Assembly: GCA_944321345.1 (NCBI GenBank)
Contig: CALUKY010000004.1
Coordinates: 1 to 64,000 of the forward strand
Direction: 5' to 3'
Source of the DNA: an uncultured Paraprevotella sp.
GTDB taxonomy: Bacteria > Bacteroidota > Bacteroidia > Bacteroidales > Bacteroidaceae
Length of the DNA: 64,000 nt
The notes beneath the pieces are model-generated. The model saw only the letters and a program-made list of their open reading frames with translations. It did no database searches and was not told where the DNA came from. The translations under genes and the position numbers were made by a program. Of the stretch, positions 9,444 through 18,950 are shown one piece after another. Within the stretch, counting starts at the first letter, position 1. Every line of letters starts with the position of its first letter.

Positions 9444-11168
9444 TCAGTCCAGACCAGTGGGACGTATGTCTTCGATCTGTAATTGCACTTCACCCCGTTT
9501 GTGGGTGTTTTCTTCAACGGTATAGCAGATGTCAAATGAGCGTTTGGTTTTGATATAACGGGCCTGCGAGCTTTGGCCGAAAGCAATTCCGTTCATCACA
9601 TTGTTGCTTTTGTTGTCCACCAGTTCCAGTTTGATATGTTCCTGTTCGCGGCCTACAACCTTGCTGGTACCATAATCATACACATGGAAAGTGCTGAAAA
9701 TCGGTTTTGGGTTGTCCGGTCCGAAAGGATTGAACTTTTTCAGGTCGTGATGGAACTTGTGTGTGATTTCCCGGAAATCGAGTACGCCGTCAATATCCAG
9801 AATGGCATGAGTCTGTTCCGGTTCGATATGTTGTTCCACATAATGTTCGAAGCGGCGGCTGAATTCCTCAACGTGTTCCACTTTCATCGACAAGCCTGCG
9901 GCATAGGTATGACCACCGAAATTCTCCAGTAAGTCACGGCAGCTTTCAATGGCTTTATACACATCAAAACCCGATACCGAGCGGGCAGAACCGGTAGCCA
10001 GATCATCGGTGCGTGTCAGTACCACCGACGGGCGGTAATATATTTCGGTCAGTCTTGAGGCCACGATGCCGATCACTCCCTTGTGCCATTCCTCATTGTA
10101 GATCACGATGGCCTTCTTTTCGTTTTTGTCATTGAGGTTCTCCACAATATGATTGGCCTCTTCGGTCATCGACTTGTCCAGATCCTTACGCTGTTCGTTG
10201 TATTGGTTGATCTGGCTGGCCTTTTCCAAAGCCGCCTTATAGTCTCTTTCAATCAGCAGTTCTACCGCTTCTTTTCCATTCTGCATTCTGCCGGATGCAT
10301 TGATACGCGGTCCGATCTTGAAGATGATGTCTGTCATCATCAGTTCCTTTTCTCCCAGTCCGCAAATGTCAATAATGGCTTTCAGACCAATACTTGGATT
10401 GGAATTCAATTGTTTCAGTCCGTGATAGGCCAGAATACGGTTTTCACCCATAATTGGCACGATGTCCGAGGCGATACTTACGGCACAGAGGTCTAACAGA
10501 GGGATGAGCTGGCTGAATTCAATTCCGTTGCTCAGGGCAAAGGCCTGCATGAATTTGAATCCTACGCCACATCCCGACAAATGAGGATAAGGGTAGGTTG
10601 AATCTGTCCGTTTGGGGTTCAGAATAGCATACGCCGGGGGCAGAATCTCATCCGGTACGTGATGGTCGCAGATGATGAAGTCAATGCCTTTTTCCTTGGC
10701 ATAGGCAATTTCTTCAACTGCCTTGATCCCGCAGTCCAGCACGATGATGAGTTTCACTCCGGTGCTGTGTGCATAGTCTACACCTTTGATTGATACTCCG
10801 TATCCCTCGTCATAACGGTCGGGGATATAATAATCAATATTGGAGTAGAATTGTTGTAGAAACTTGTAGACCAATGCAACAGCGGTACATCCGTCCACAT
10901 CGTAATCCCCGTATACCATGATACGTTCTTTTTCTCCGAGCGCTTTGTTCAGGCGTTTCACGGCTATTTCCATATCATTCATCAGGAACGGGTCGTGCAA
11001 CCCGGTGAGTTGAGGCCGGAAAAATTTACGGGCTTCCTTGGCTGTATGGATATTCCGTTGGAGAAGCAGTTTGCCGAAAATCGGATGGATTCCCAACTCC
11101 TTAGCCAGAAGTTTGGCTTCTTCCGTTTCCTCGGGTGTTTGTGATTTGAATTTCCATTCGTAGTTCAT
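9444..11168 (-). CDS. recJ: Single-stranded-DNA-specific exonuclease RecJ
   Basis: 5'-3' single-strand DNA exonuclease of recombinational and mismatch repair. The DHH-family metal-binding motifs are VYGDYDVDG (about residues 85-93) and the DHH motif ICDHHVPD (about 167-173). A DHHA1 domain with SGFDVYKAI and FGGHTYAAGLSM and a C-terminal OB-like domain follow. The start at 11168 gives a 574-residue protein beginning MNYEWKFKSQ, the usual RecJ length. An upstream in-frame ATG at 11225 would add 19 Lys-rich residues and overlap a short palindrome (11205-11221). It is first in the recJ-recQ-DUF454 unit. Confidence 0.95.
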   Translation of the reverse strand: MNYEWKFKSQTPEETEEAKLLAKELGIHPIFGKLLLQRNIHTAKEARKFFRPQLTGLHDPFLMNDMEIAVKRLNKALGEKERIMVYGDYDVDGCTAVALVYKFLQQFYSNIDYYIPDRYDEGYGVSIKGVDYAHSTGVKLIIVLDCGIKAVEEIAYAKEKGIDFIICDHHVPDEILPPAYAILNPKRTDSTYPYPHLSGCGVGFKFMQAFALSNGIEFSQLIPLLDLCAVSIASDIVPIMGENRILAYHGLKQLNSNPSIGLKAIIDICGLGEKELMMTDIIFKIGPRINASGRMQNGKEAVELLIERDYKAALEKASQINQYNEQRKDLDKSMTEEANHIVENLNDKNEKKAIVIYNEEWHKGVIGIVASRLTEIYYRPSVVLTRTDDLATGSARSVSGFDVYKAIESCRDLLENFGGHTYAAGLSMKVEHVEEFSRRFEHYVEQHIEPEQTHAILDIDGVLDFREITHKFHHDLKKFNPFGPDNPKPIFSTFHVYDYGTSKVVGREQEHIKLELVDNKSNNVMNGIAFGQSSQARYIKTKRSFDICYTVEENTHKRGEVQLQIEDIRPTGLD

Positions 11169-11384
11169 TATATATTGTTTTTTCTTTTTCTTCACTGTGC
11201 GATGGCATTTTGGCAAAATGCGCATATGCCATTTTAATCTGTAAAAATAGCAAAAAAAAACAAGACTTTAGTGGCCTTCTATGTTTTTTTTGCAGATGAT
11301 GCTTCTTTTTAATAATGAACAACGGGAAGCAAAGGTTAGGCTCGGTTTGGTGTTTTTAGTATATCTGTTTTTGCATTTGAAGTA

Positions 11385-11420
11385 TAAAAAAACGGATACG
11401 CCTTTGTCTGCGTATCCGTT
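11385..11420 (-). terminator. Rho-independent terminator of the C1 peptidase gene
   Basis: AACGGATACG (11391-11400) pairs with CGTATCCGTT (11411-11420), and the minus-strand transcript continues into a run of U (plus-strand A at 11386-11392). It lies 17 bases after the peptidase stop. Confidence 0.85.
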
Positions 11421-11436
11421 GTTGGGTATGGTTCGA

Positions 11437-12642
11437 TTATTTCAAACCGAGTTTTTTCAAGATTGCCTTAGGTACTGCATCCTTGTGAACTACGATGTTC
11501 ATGGTCTTGTAAGCTACGAAAGCCTTAGAAGCATACCAAACACCTTTGTACTTACCGGCATTACCCCATGAGTTCTTCACCATGTAGTATTCCTTGCCGG
11601 TCTGATCCTTGGCGATACCATAGATCTGCATACCATGGTCGTCGGTAGTTTCCCAGTTGTCGTAAGCTTCCTGACGCATTTCCTGAGTGATCTTCATTTC
11701 AGGAGCAGGCTTGTTGATAGCCTCGCTGTAACGCTGTGATGGAGTCAGACCCAACCAACGAGCAGCGTCAGAACCGGTCAGGTCTTCAGCCTTGATGTTT
11801 GGCATAACGGCAACACCGTCGCGAGTGAATCCACCTTCGCTTACGTCAGAACCCCATGCAATAGTATAACCGTTGTTGATAGCGTTGTCAAATACTTCCA
11901 TCAACTCATCAATCGGCAGGTTGTATGACAAAGACCAACGCCAGTTGTCTGGAACTTCGATTACGAACGGTTTGTAGAAAGGGTGATGAGTGAATGAAGT
12001 CAGTGAGATGTAGTCATCCATCTTCAGACCCAGACTTTCCATATAGCTCTTCGGAGTGTACTCTTTACCCTGGTAAGTGAACTTCTCCGGGCACTCGCCT
12101 AAATAAGCATCATAGATAGAACTGAAAGCTTTGGTCCATACCGGAGACAGTTTTTTCATGTTGCTTTTAGCCAATGCTTTTACGAAGGCACTGGCAACCA
12201 GATCCACTTCGTTGTGGTTTGGCAGAGTGTCACCGTAGAGAGTTCCCGGCTGAGGCATAGCCTCCTGAGGAACGATACCGTATTTGTCCATGCAATAGAT
12301 TACATCGTAGAAGCTACCGCCCTGAGAGTAAGAAACATCGCCATGAGTACGTACAGCCTGCTTTGCACGGTCTTCCATAGTCTTGTGTACTACGAACATC
12401 TCGCACAGATCCTGCTCGCCCTTACCCATACGGAGCAACTCTGACTCGAAGAAAGCCAATGAGCTGAAGCACCAGCAAGTACCGCTCTGGTTCTGATTCT
12501 TGATAGAAGTGATAGGGTTAGCCTTTACGGTTGTAAATACAAATCCTTCATCCTTCTTCTCTTCTTTGTTTTCATTCTTGTCCTGCGCAAATGCTCCTAC
12601 AGAGCAGATGGCCAATGCAAAAAGTAATAAATGCTTTTTCAT
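11437..12642 (-). CDS. Secreted C1-family cysteine peptidase (bleomycin hydrolase/PepC-like)
   Basis: Papain-superfamily cysteine peptidase with an export signal (MKKHLLLFALAICSVGAFAQ, cut after about residue 19). The catalytic Cys is C56 in NQSGTCWCFS, the His is H336 in DDHGMQIYG and the Asn is N357 in KNSWG. This matches the spaced triad of the bleomycin hydrolase/aminopeptidase C branch rather than secreted papain proenzymes. The protein has 401 residues. A periplasmic role in peptide processing is likely. The gene stands alone between the recJ terminator side and pepP and has its own terminator. Confidence 0.9.
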   Translation of the reverse strand: MKKHLLLFALAICSVGAFAQDKNENKEEKKDEGFVFTTVKANPITSIKNQNQSGTCWCFSSLAFFESELLRMGKGEQDLCEMFVVHKTMEDRAKQAVRTHGDVSYSQGGSFYDVIYCMDKYGIVPQEAMPQPGTLYGDTLPNHNEVDLVASAFVKALAKSNMKKLSPVWTKAFSSIYDAYLGECPEKFTYQGKEYTPKSYMESLGLKMDDYISLTSFTHHPFYKPFVIEVPDNWRWSLSYNLPIDELMEVFDNAINNGYTIAWGSDVSEGGFTRDGVAVMPNIKAEDLTGSDAARWLGLTPSQRYSEAINKPAPEMKITQEMRQEAYDNWETTDDHGMQIYGIAKDQTGKEYYMVKNSWGNAGKYKGVWYASKAFVAYKTMNIVVHKDAVPKAILKKLGLK

Positions 12643-12710
12643 TTAAAGATTTGATAGTGATTAATAAATGTATTTATTGATAAACTCTGATTCTATTCTT
12701 AGGAGGATGT

Positions 12711-14114
12711 TTACCCTCTGTTTTTGGCCAGATATTCTTCCACGTCGGCTGCGTGATAAGGGATTCTGTCCTTGCCCAGGAAACGGCAGCCGTCTTCGGT
12801 AATCAGCAGATCGTCTTCAATGCGGATGCCACCGAAATCCTTATAGCTTTCCAAAGCCTCAAAGTTGATGAAGTCTTTGTTGATGCCTTTGCTCTTCCAG
12901 TCGTCAATCAAATCCGGAATGAAATAGATGCCCGGTTCGTCGGTCATGACCCAACCCTTCTGCAAGCGACGTCCGCAGCGCAGGCTGGCCAGTCCGAACT
13001 GAGAAGATGGGCGCACCTCGTCGTCATAACCTACATACTGCTGTCCCAGACCTTCCATATCGTGTACGTCCATACCCATCATGTGTCCCAGTCCGTGCGG
13101 CATGAACAGGGCATGTGCTCCGTTGGCTACGGCTTCGTCTACATTACCTTTCATCAATCCCAGGGCTTTGAGGCGCTCGGTCATGATGGTAGCGATGCTC
13201 AAGTGTACGTCCAGCCATTTCACTCCCGGTTTGGCTACCTGGATTGCGTGATCGTGACATTCCACTACGATGTCGTAGATGTCGCGCTGCTTCTGAGTGA
13301 ACTTACCGCTGATCGGAGTGGTACGGGTATGGTCAGAACAATAGTTCTCGTTTGTTTCGGCTCCGGCATCGCAAAGCATCAGACGACCTTCCTCCAAAGG
13401 ACGCGGATAAGGGTATCCGTGCAGTATCTCACCGTGCATAGACAAGATGGAGGGGAAGCTTACCATGCAACCCTTTGAAGCGGCAATACCGCTGATGGTT
13501 CCGGCTATTTCCTGCTCGGTGATTCCCGGACGGCAGAGCTTCATGGCTGTGGTGTGCATTTCATAACCGATGGCACAGGCACGCTCGATTTCCGCGATTT
13601 CCGCATCCGATTTTACGGCTCTCTGGTCAATCACAGCCTTGATCAGCGACAGAGAAGCTTCCTGACGCTGGCGTGAAGGATGAATGCCCAACAGATCCAT
13701 AATCTGAATCTGGATGTCGTGGCGGTAAGGAGGCAGGAAGTGAATCTTCTGTCCTTTGGCCTTGGCCTGATCGATCAGCTTTTGCAGGTCGCCCATCGGA
13801 GCGGTATATTCTACGCCACATTCGTCGGCCATGTCGCGCACACTGTTCACGGAGCCATACCACACAATGTCTTCAATATCGATGTCGTTACCGATCAGAT
13901 ATTCGTGGTTGTTGTCTATATCAATGATTCCGGCCAGACCGTCACGATGCTGTCCGAAATAATACAGAAAGCAGCTGTCTTGTCTGAATTTATAAACATT
14001 TGCCGGATAATTATATGGAGCGTCATTGTTACCGAAAATAAGGATTAATCCGCTACCGACCGCTTTCTTTAGATTGTTTCTGCGGTCTACATAGGTTTGT
14101 TTTTCAAATAACAT
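12711..14114 (-). CDS. pepP: Xaa-Pro aminopeptidase (aminopeptidase P, M24B)
   Basis: Cytoplasmic metallopeptidase that removes an N-terminal residue before proline. An N-terminal creatinase-like domain (about 1-165) precedes the pita-bread catalytic domain. The metal ligands are visible in CDAGAETNENYCSDHTRT, the His motif HGLGHMMGMDVHD, the Glu motif TDEPGIYF, and GIRIEDDLLIT. The start at 14114 (MLFEKQTYVDRR) is chosen over an ATG at 14150 because it matches the family N-terminus and leaves the 12-residue extension as leader. It gives 467 residues. It is divergent from the patatin-like gene. Confidence 0.93.
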   Translation of the reverse strand: MLFEKQTYVDRRNNLKKAVGSGLILIFGNNDAPYNYPANVYKFRQDSCFLYYFGQHRDGLAGIIDIDNNHEYLIGNDIDIEDIVWYGSVNSVRDMADECGVEYTAPMGDLQKLIDQAKAKGQKIHFLPPYRHDIQIQIMDLLGIHPSRQRQEASLSLIKAVIDQRAVKSDAEIAEIERACAIGYEMHTTAMKLCRPGITEQEIAGTISGIAASKGCMVSFPSILSMHGEILHGYPYPRPLEEGRLMLCDAGAETNENYCSDHTRTTPISGKFTQKQRDIYDIVVECHDHAIQVAKPGVKWLDVHLSIATIMTERLKALGLMKGNVDEAVANGAHALFMPHGLGHMMGMDVHDMEGLGQQYVGYDDEVRPSSQFGLASLRCGRRLQKGWVMTDEPGIYFIPDLIDDWKSKGINKDFINFEALESYKDFGGIRIEDDLLITEDGCRFLGKDRIPYHAADVEEYLAKNRG

Positions 14115-14182
14115 GATTGTAACAATTTTAGTTAATAAATAATTTATCAAGCAAAATTAATCATTTTCTTTTTGAAAATCAC

Positions 14183-14190
14183 TATCTTTG
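14183..14190 (+). promoter_or_regulatory. Putative -7 promoter element of the patatin-like gene
   Basis: TATCTTTG matches TAnnTTTG exactly; no good -33 partner is seen at the usual spacing. The predicted leader of about 125 bases contains TCCGGAAA (14222-14229) and its complement TTTCCGGA (14271-14278), which could form a hairpin with a long loop. Confidence 0.5.
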
Positions 14191-14322
14191 TATGAAATTA
14201 AATTTTATTATAAACAATCTGTCCGGAAAACTCCTCAAACCGTTATATATTTGATGCTTAAACAGCAAAATTTCCGGATAAATTGTTTTTTATAGTTTAT
14301 ATAGAACACAAGGTAAAAAGAA

Positions 14323-15153
14323 ATGAAAATGGACAAGACAGGTTTGGTATTGGAAGGTGGAGGCATGCGCGGAGTATTTACCTGCGGGGTACTTGATTAT
14401 TTTTTGGATCAGGGGATTACTTTTCCTTATACTATAGGGGTTTCGGCCGGAGCCTGCAATGGTTTGTCATACATGAGCGGACAGCGTGGACGGGCCAAAT
14501 ACAGCAATATTGACATGATGGAAAAATATCAGTTTATCGGTATGAAGTATTTGTGGACTCAACATAGCATTCTGGATCAGAAACTGCTTTATCAGGACTT
14601 TCCCGAGCGTCTGGTGCCTTATGATTTTGAGGCTTACCGCAACAATCCGGGAGAGTTTGAGATGGTCACTACGAATTGCCTTACCGGAAAGGCCTGTTAT
14701 TTGTCGGAAAAAAATGATTGGGACCGTATGATTGCCATTGCCCGTGCTTCGAGCAGTCTGCCTTATGTCTGTCCGATAGCTTATGTGGATGGCATACCGA
14801 TGCTCGATGGAGGTATCGTTGATTCCATCCCTGTGGAGCGAGCCCGTGCTTTGGGGTATGAAAAAAACGTGGTGGTACTCACCCGTAACAAAGGATACCG
14901 CAAGAAGAATCAGGATTTGCGCATTCCACATTTTATATATAAGAAATATCCGCGTCTGCGTGTTGTGCTCAGTCGCCGTTGTGCCTGTTATAACGAGCAG
15001 CTGGAATTGGTGGAGCGATTAGAGCAAGAAGGCAAGCTTATTGTGATTCGTCCGGAAAAGCCCGTAGTGGTAGACCGTATAGAAAAGAATATCAAGAAGC
15101 TGGAGGATCTGTATCAGGAAGGGTACGAGTGTGCCAAGAAGGTGATGGGATAA
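14323..15153 (+). CDS. Patatin-like phospholipase (YjjU family)
   Basis: Serine esterase of the bacterial patatin family. The oxyanion-hole glycine motif is EGGGMRG (about residues 11-17), the nucleophile elbow is GVSAG (about 39-43), and the catalytic Asp is in DGGIVDSIP. The 276-residue length and the RYKLIxRPEKP-like end match the YjjU/RssA subgroup. There is no signal peptide or membrane segment, so it should act in the cytoplasm or at the inner face of the membrane on acyl lipids. The true substrate is unknown. A second ATG lies two codons in. It is monocistronic, with its own terminator. Confidence 0.9.
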   Translation: MKMDKTGLVLEGGGMRGVFTCGVLDYFLDQGITFPYTIGVSAGACNGLSYMSGQRGRAKYSNIDMMEKYQFIGMKYLWTQHSILDQKLLYQDFPERLVPYDFEAYRNNPGEFEMVTTNCLTGKACYLSEKNDWDRMIAIARASSSLPYVCPIAYVDGIPMLDGGIVDSIPVERARALGYEKNVVVLTRNKGYRKKNQDLRIPHFIYKKYPRLRVVLSRRCACYNEQLELVERLEQEGKLIVIRPEKPVVVDRIEKNIKKLEDLYQEGYECAKKVMG

Positions 15154-15183
15154 TAATATAAGAATATTTCTCAAGATCTTGTA

Positions 15184-15219
15184 AATAGCCCCTATGGTTG
15201 ATGGACCATTGGGGCTATT
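15184..15219 (+). terminator. Terminator after the patatin-like gene
   Basis: AATAGCCCCTATGGT pairs with ACCATTGGGGCTATT around a six-base loop, with one mismatch, followed by a short T-rich stretch. Confidence 0.75.
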
Positions 15220-15408
15220 TCTGTTGTGTGTCCATAAATAAATATATAATATATCATATTTTTTTACTGGAAATAATTTGACAGAAAGTTAGGACCAATA
15301 TTATTTATGTGTATATTTGTGCAGAAGGATCTGGAAAGTGTCATTTTTTGTGATCTGTGTATATGAAGCGATCTTTCTTTGATTATGTTTAACTTAAAAG
15401 ATACTATC

Positions 15409-18400
15409 ATGAAAAAGTCGTTGTTTTTATTATTGAGCCTGATAAGTTCTGCTTGGGGACTTTTGTCGGCACAACCACGGACAGAAGCTGATGCTTTGAA
15501 CATTGCCAAACAATTCTTGCAGGATAAATATGCGGTAGGGCAGGAGGGAATTCGTCGGGTTGCTCCTTTGAAATCTGTGATCCAACGAGCACCGGTAAAC
15601 AAAAATATTGATTCCTGGAGCCCTTTTTATATATGGAATGATGAGGCCAGCAATTCGTTTGTGATTGTGTCTGGTGATGAGCGTATGCCGTCGATTTTGG
15701 GGTATGCACCTAATCTGTTTGATGAGGAAAAAATTCCTGATGCCCTTTCTGAACTTTTATCGGATTATGCGGCTCAGTTTAATGTGTTGCAGGAGCAGCC
15801 GTTTTATCTCCCGTCTTCTTCCCGATTGGTTTCCGGTGAGTCTGCTGAGGTTGTTTTGAAAACGGCACAATGGGGGCAGGGAAATCCTTTTAACAGGGAA
15901 TGTCCAGAGGGGGCAGCAGCAGGCTGTGTGGCCACGGCCATGTCAATTATCATGCGTTATCACAGTTGGCCACTTCAGGGAGAGGGTACACACGAATATA
16001 CATGGTATGGCAGTAGTGGGCCCGTATCTCTATCTGCCAATTTTGGTAAGACTGTTTATGATTGGAAGAATATGCCCTTGGTTTATGATGACTATACCGA
16101 AGAGCAGGGCGAGGCTGTCGCCCGACTGATGTACCATGCGGGTGTTTCTGTGGATATGTATTATGGTTATTCTGCCAGCGGAGCCAGCACTTTAGACGTA
16201 AAAAAAGCTTTGGCTACTTATTTTTGTTACGATCCGACATTGTTTTATCTCGAAGCTGATAACTATTCTCAGGAAGGATGGTTGGCTAGATTGAAGCAGG
16301 AAATTAATGAAGGGCGTCCGCTTTTATACGCAGGAACTTCGGAAAAGGCTCAGGCCGGTCATGCTTTCGTTGTGGATGGTTATCAGGATGATCTTTTACA
16401 TGTAAATTGGGGATGGAATGGCTTTTACAATGGTTTTTTTGCTTTGGGATTTATGACTCCAGGAGATGGCCTAGGGGGATATAATTCTGATCAGATAGCC
16501 ATTGTGAACATTAAGCCACGTACAGATGAAGCAAAAGTTTTATCTCCTGTTATGCTGGCTTGTGAAGAAGGTATTTGTATGGTAACGACGAATTGTAGAG
16601 ACGTGAAAAAAAATCAGAACTTTACTTTTCTTATAGCGGCTTATTCAGATTGGCCGGATGATGATTCCTATACAGGAGAATATTGTGTAGCATTGGTTGG
16701 TTCGGATGGGACTATAAAGGAGATTGTGGGAGAAAACAATTTGTATAAAAATTTAGGTGCCATCAATGTATCTTGTATTTCTACACAGGATGCCGTACCT
16801 GGGGATTCGCTTTACCTGTTTACTCGTAAATCTGGTACAGATGAACTTTTGCCGGTTATGATGGAAAGTGGAGAGCTGGCACGTGTACCAGCCTGTGGAA
16901 ATCAGCCTCCTACAATAGATTTTACATGGGACGATCCGGACAACTTGTTGAAGGAGGTTTTTCTGTTTCCCGGTGAATTTGAGGGAAAGCCTATTTTAGG
17001 AAGTTCTTTGCATTATTTTGTGCGTATTTCGGAAGGAGATATTTGTAAGGCTGTAGCCAGTGATGGCAGCGTTTCCATCTTGACAGGAAACGAAGAAGGA
17101 CGTTATTTTTGGTTGAAAGACAAGATGAGTATCAAATTGTCTTTGGTAAGACAAAGTGAGCGCATTGAGAATTTAAAACTGCATGTTACGGTTCCGGGTA
17201 CATTGGAACATATTGCTTTAGCAGCTTGTGCGGATTTTGACTTGGTTAAATCTCTGATTCTGTCGGGAAAAATGAATGATCGTGATTTTTTGTGGTTAAG
17301 TAAATATAAGCTGCTTGAAAATGTAGATCTTTCGCAGGTTGAAATCGTTTCTTCTGACAGTTATCCGGCAAAATATCTTCCGAACAGAAGCTTTGAGGGA
17401 TTTACGCTACTTAAATCATGCGTTTTGCCGGTTCAACTGACAGCAATTGGTCATAATGCATTTGCCGAGACTGGCTTGGAGCGTATTGAGATTCCTGCAA
17501 TGGTTAATTCTATTGGCCTTAATGCTTTCTGGTGTAGCTATGATTTGAAAGAGGTTACGCTTAGAAATCCGAAACCGATAGGAATATCCTGGTGCGTATT
17601 TACAGGAACGAAGCGCGAAGAAGGTATTCTGCATGTGCCTCAGGGTAGTTTGGAAGCTTATCGGAAAGCCAATGAATGGAATATGTTCCAGAAGATAGTC
17701 GATGATATTCCGAATGAAATAAAGACTTTCTGCATAGATGGTATTTATTACCAAAGTATTCCCGGGAATGCTGGCGAAAAGTGCGTTCGTGTTATCGCAC
17801 CTCCCAAGGGAGAATTTTATGCAGGTGATTTAGTTATACCGGGATGTGTCGATTATGGCGGAGTTACCTATGTGGTGCGTGAAATTGCGGATCTTGCATT
17901 TAGGGATTCTCCGGATCTGACATCTCTTTCCATGTCTGATTCCATTCGGGTGATCGGAATGTCTGCTTTTGAATATTGTACCTCTTTAAAGCATCTGCGA
18001 CTGTCTGACCGGATTGAAATTCTACCTTCTTATTCATTGGGATTTCTTCCGTCTTTGACTGAATTGAATCTTCCTGATTCACTGATACGAATCGAGGATA
18101 ATGCGATATATTGGAATAAGATTGAAACGTTGCATTTGCCCAAAAGTCTGATATATATAGGTCCTGGGTCATTTGCTCAGATGAATAAATTATGGAATAT
18201 AACGGTTGATCCGGACAATACCTGCTTCACGATAGAAAAAGGACTCTTGGTAAATATAGATAAAACAAAGCTTTTGTTGCGTCCTGCTAATCAGCCTGCT
18301 ACTGAATTTAGAATTCCATCATCAATTACTGTAATCGGAGAATCTTCTGTTTCCGGATACGAGTTGAGGAGAATTATTATTCCGGAAACAGTCATCCGTC

Positions 18401-18828
18401 TGGAACGTAATAGTATTGATTCTAAGGACCAGCTTGTTGAAATTTATGCTCTTTCATCGATTCCTCCATTTGCCGATGAGAATGCGTTTGGTTCCTGGTG
18501 TACGGAAAATACGGTATTGAAGGTTCCGGTAGGGGCGAAAACTGCTTATGAACAGGCCATAGGATGGAGCAAATTCAAGAAGATTGAAGAAACATCAGAA
18601 ACTTCTGTAAATCTTCCGGAAGCAAATGCAGCCAAGATTAAATACACTTCGGACGGTTTGTACATTTGGGCCGATTCTCCGGTTGATTACGCTCTTTATG
18701 CCTTAAATGGAACCTTGTTGAAGCAGGGGCGTTTGCAGAAAGGAAGCAATAAAATCCTTTCATCTTCTCGTATGGGACTTATTCTTCGGATTGGAAAACA
18801 TACCTATAAAATTATAAATAGAGATTAA
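15409..18828 (+). CDS. Secreted C10-family (streptopain-like) protease with BspA-type leucine-rich repeats
   Basis: A 1139-residue exported protein. The signal peptide is MKKSLFLLLSLISSAWGLLSAQ, followed by a Spi-type propeptide-like region to about residue 130. The C10 catalytic domain has nucleophile C173 in AAAGCVATAMS and H318 in AQAGHAFVVDGY, spaced as in SpeB. About 480-1080 contains BspA/LRR_5 repeats (repeated AFxxCTSLKHLxLSDxIxxLP-like units). The last 70 residues (YALNGTLLKQGRL) resemble a type IX sorting-type beta domain. It likely acts at the cell surface. The first ATG of the frame is at 15379, but 15409 directly starts the signal peptide. TATATTTG at 15312-15319 is a possible -7 element. 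Confidence 0.88.
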   Translation: MKKSLFLLLSLISSAWGLLSAQPRTEADALNIAKQFLQDKYAVGQEGIRRVAPLKSVIQRAPVNKNIDSWSPFYIWNDEASNSFVIVSGDERMPSILGYAPNLFDEEKIPDALSELLSDYAAQFNVLQEQPFYLPSSSRLVSGESAEVVLKTAQWGQGNPFNRECPEGAAAGCVATAMSIIMRYHSWPLQGEGTHEYTWYGSSGPVSLSANFGKTVYDWKNMPLVYDDYTEEQGEAVARLMYHAGVSVDMYYGYSASGASTLDVKKALATYFCYDPTLFYLEADNYSQEGWLARLKQEINEGRPLLYAGTSEKAQAGHAFVVDGYQDDLLHVNWGWNGFYNGFFALGFMTPGDGLGGYNSDQIAIVNIKPRTDEAKVLSPVMLACEEGICMVTTNCRDVKKNQNFTFLIAAYSDWPDDDSYTGEYCVALVGSDGTIKEIVGENNLYKNLGAINVSCISTQDAVPGDSLYLFTRKSGTDELLPVMMESGELARVPACGNQPPTIDFTWDDPDNLLKEVFLFPGEFEGKPILGSSLHYFVRISEGDICKAVASDGSVSILTGNEEGRYFWLKDKMSIKLSLVRQSERIENLKLHVTVPGTLEHIALAACADFDLVKSLILSGKMNDRDFLWLSKYKLLENVDLSQVEIVSSDSYPAKYLPNRSFEGFTLLKSCVLPVQLTAIGHNAFAETGLERIEIPAMVNSIGLNAFWCSYDLKEVTLRNPKPIGISWCVFTGTKREEGILHVPQGSLEAYRKANEWNMFQKIVDDIPNEIKTFCIDGIYYQSIPGNAGEKCVRVIAPPKGEFYAGDLVIPGCVDYGGVTYVVREIADLAFRDSPDLTSLSMSDSIRVIGMSAFEYCTSLKHLRLSDRIEILPSYSLGFLPSLTELNLPDSLIRIEDNAIYWNKIETLHLPKSLIYIGPGSFAQMNKLWNITVDPDNTCFTIEKGLLVNIDKTKLLLRPANQPATEFRIPSSITVIGESSVSGYELRRIIIPETVIRLERNSIDSKDQLVEIYALSSIPPFADENAFGSWCTENTVLKVPVGAKTAYEQAIGWSKFKKIEETSETSVNLPEANAAKIKYTSDGLYIWADSPVDYALYALNGTLLKQGRLQKGSNKILSSSRMGLILRIGKHTYKIINRD

Positions 18829-18834
18829 AATCAT

Positions 18835-18894
18835 ATCCAGAAAAAGCTGCATTTCAGGACATCAGTTCTGGATGCAGCTTTTTCTGGATGTTTT
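18835..18894 (+). terminator. Terminator after the C10 protease gene
   Basis: A perfect 18-bp stem (18835-18852 with 18872-18889) followed by GTTTTATTT. It lies seven bases after the stop codon. Confidence 0.9.
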
Positions 18895-18950
18895 ATTTGT
18901 TTTCCGAATCTTTTTCCGAAAATCCTTATTTTTTCCCTTGAGAATATATC

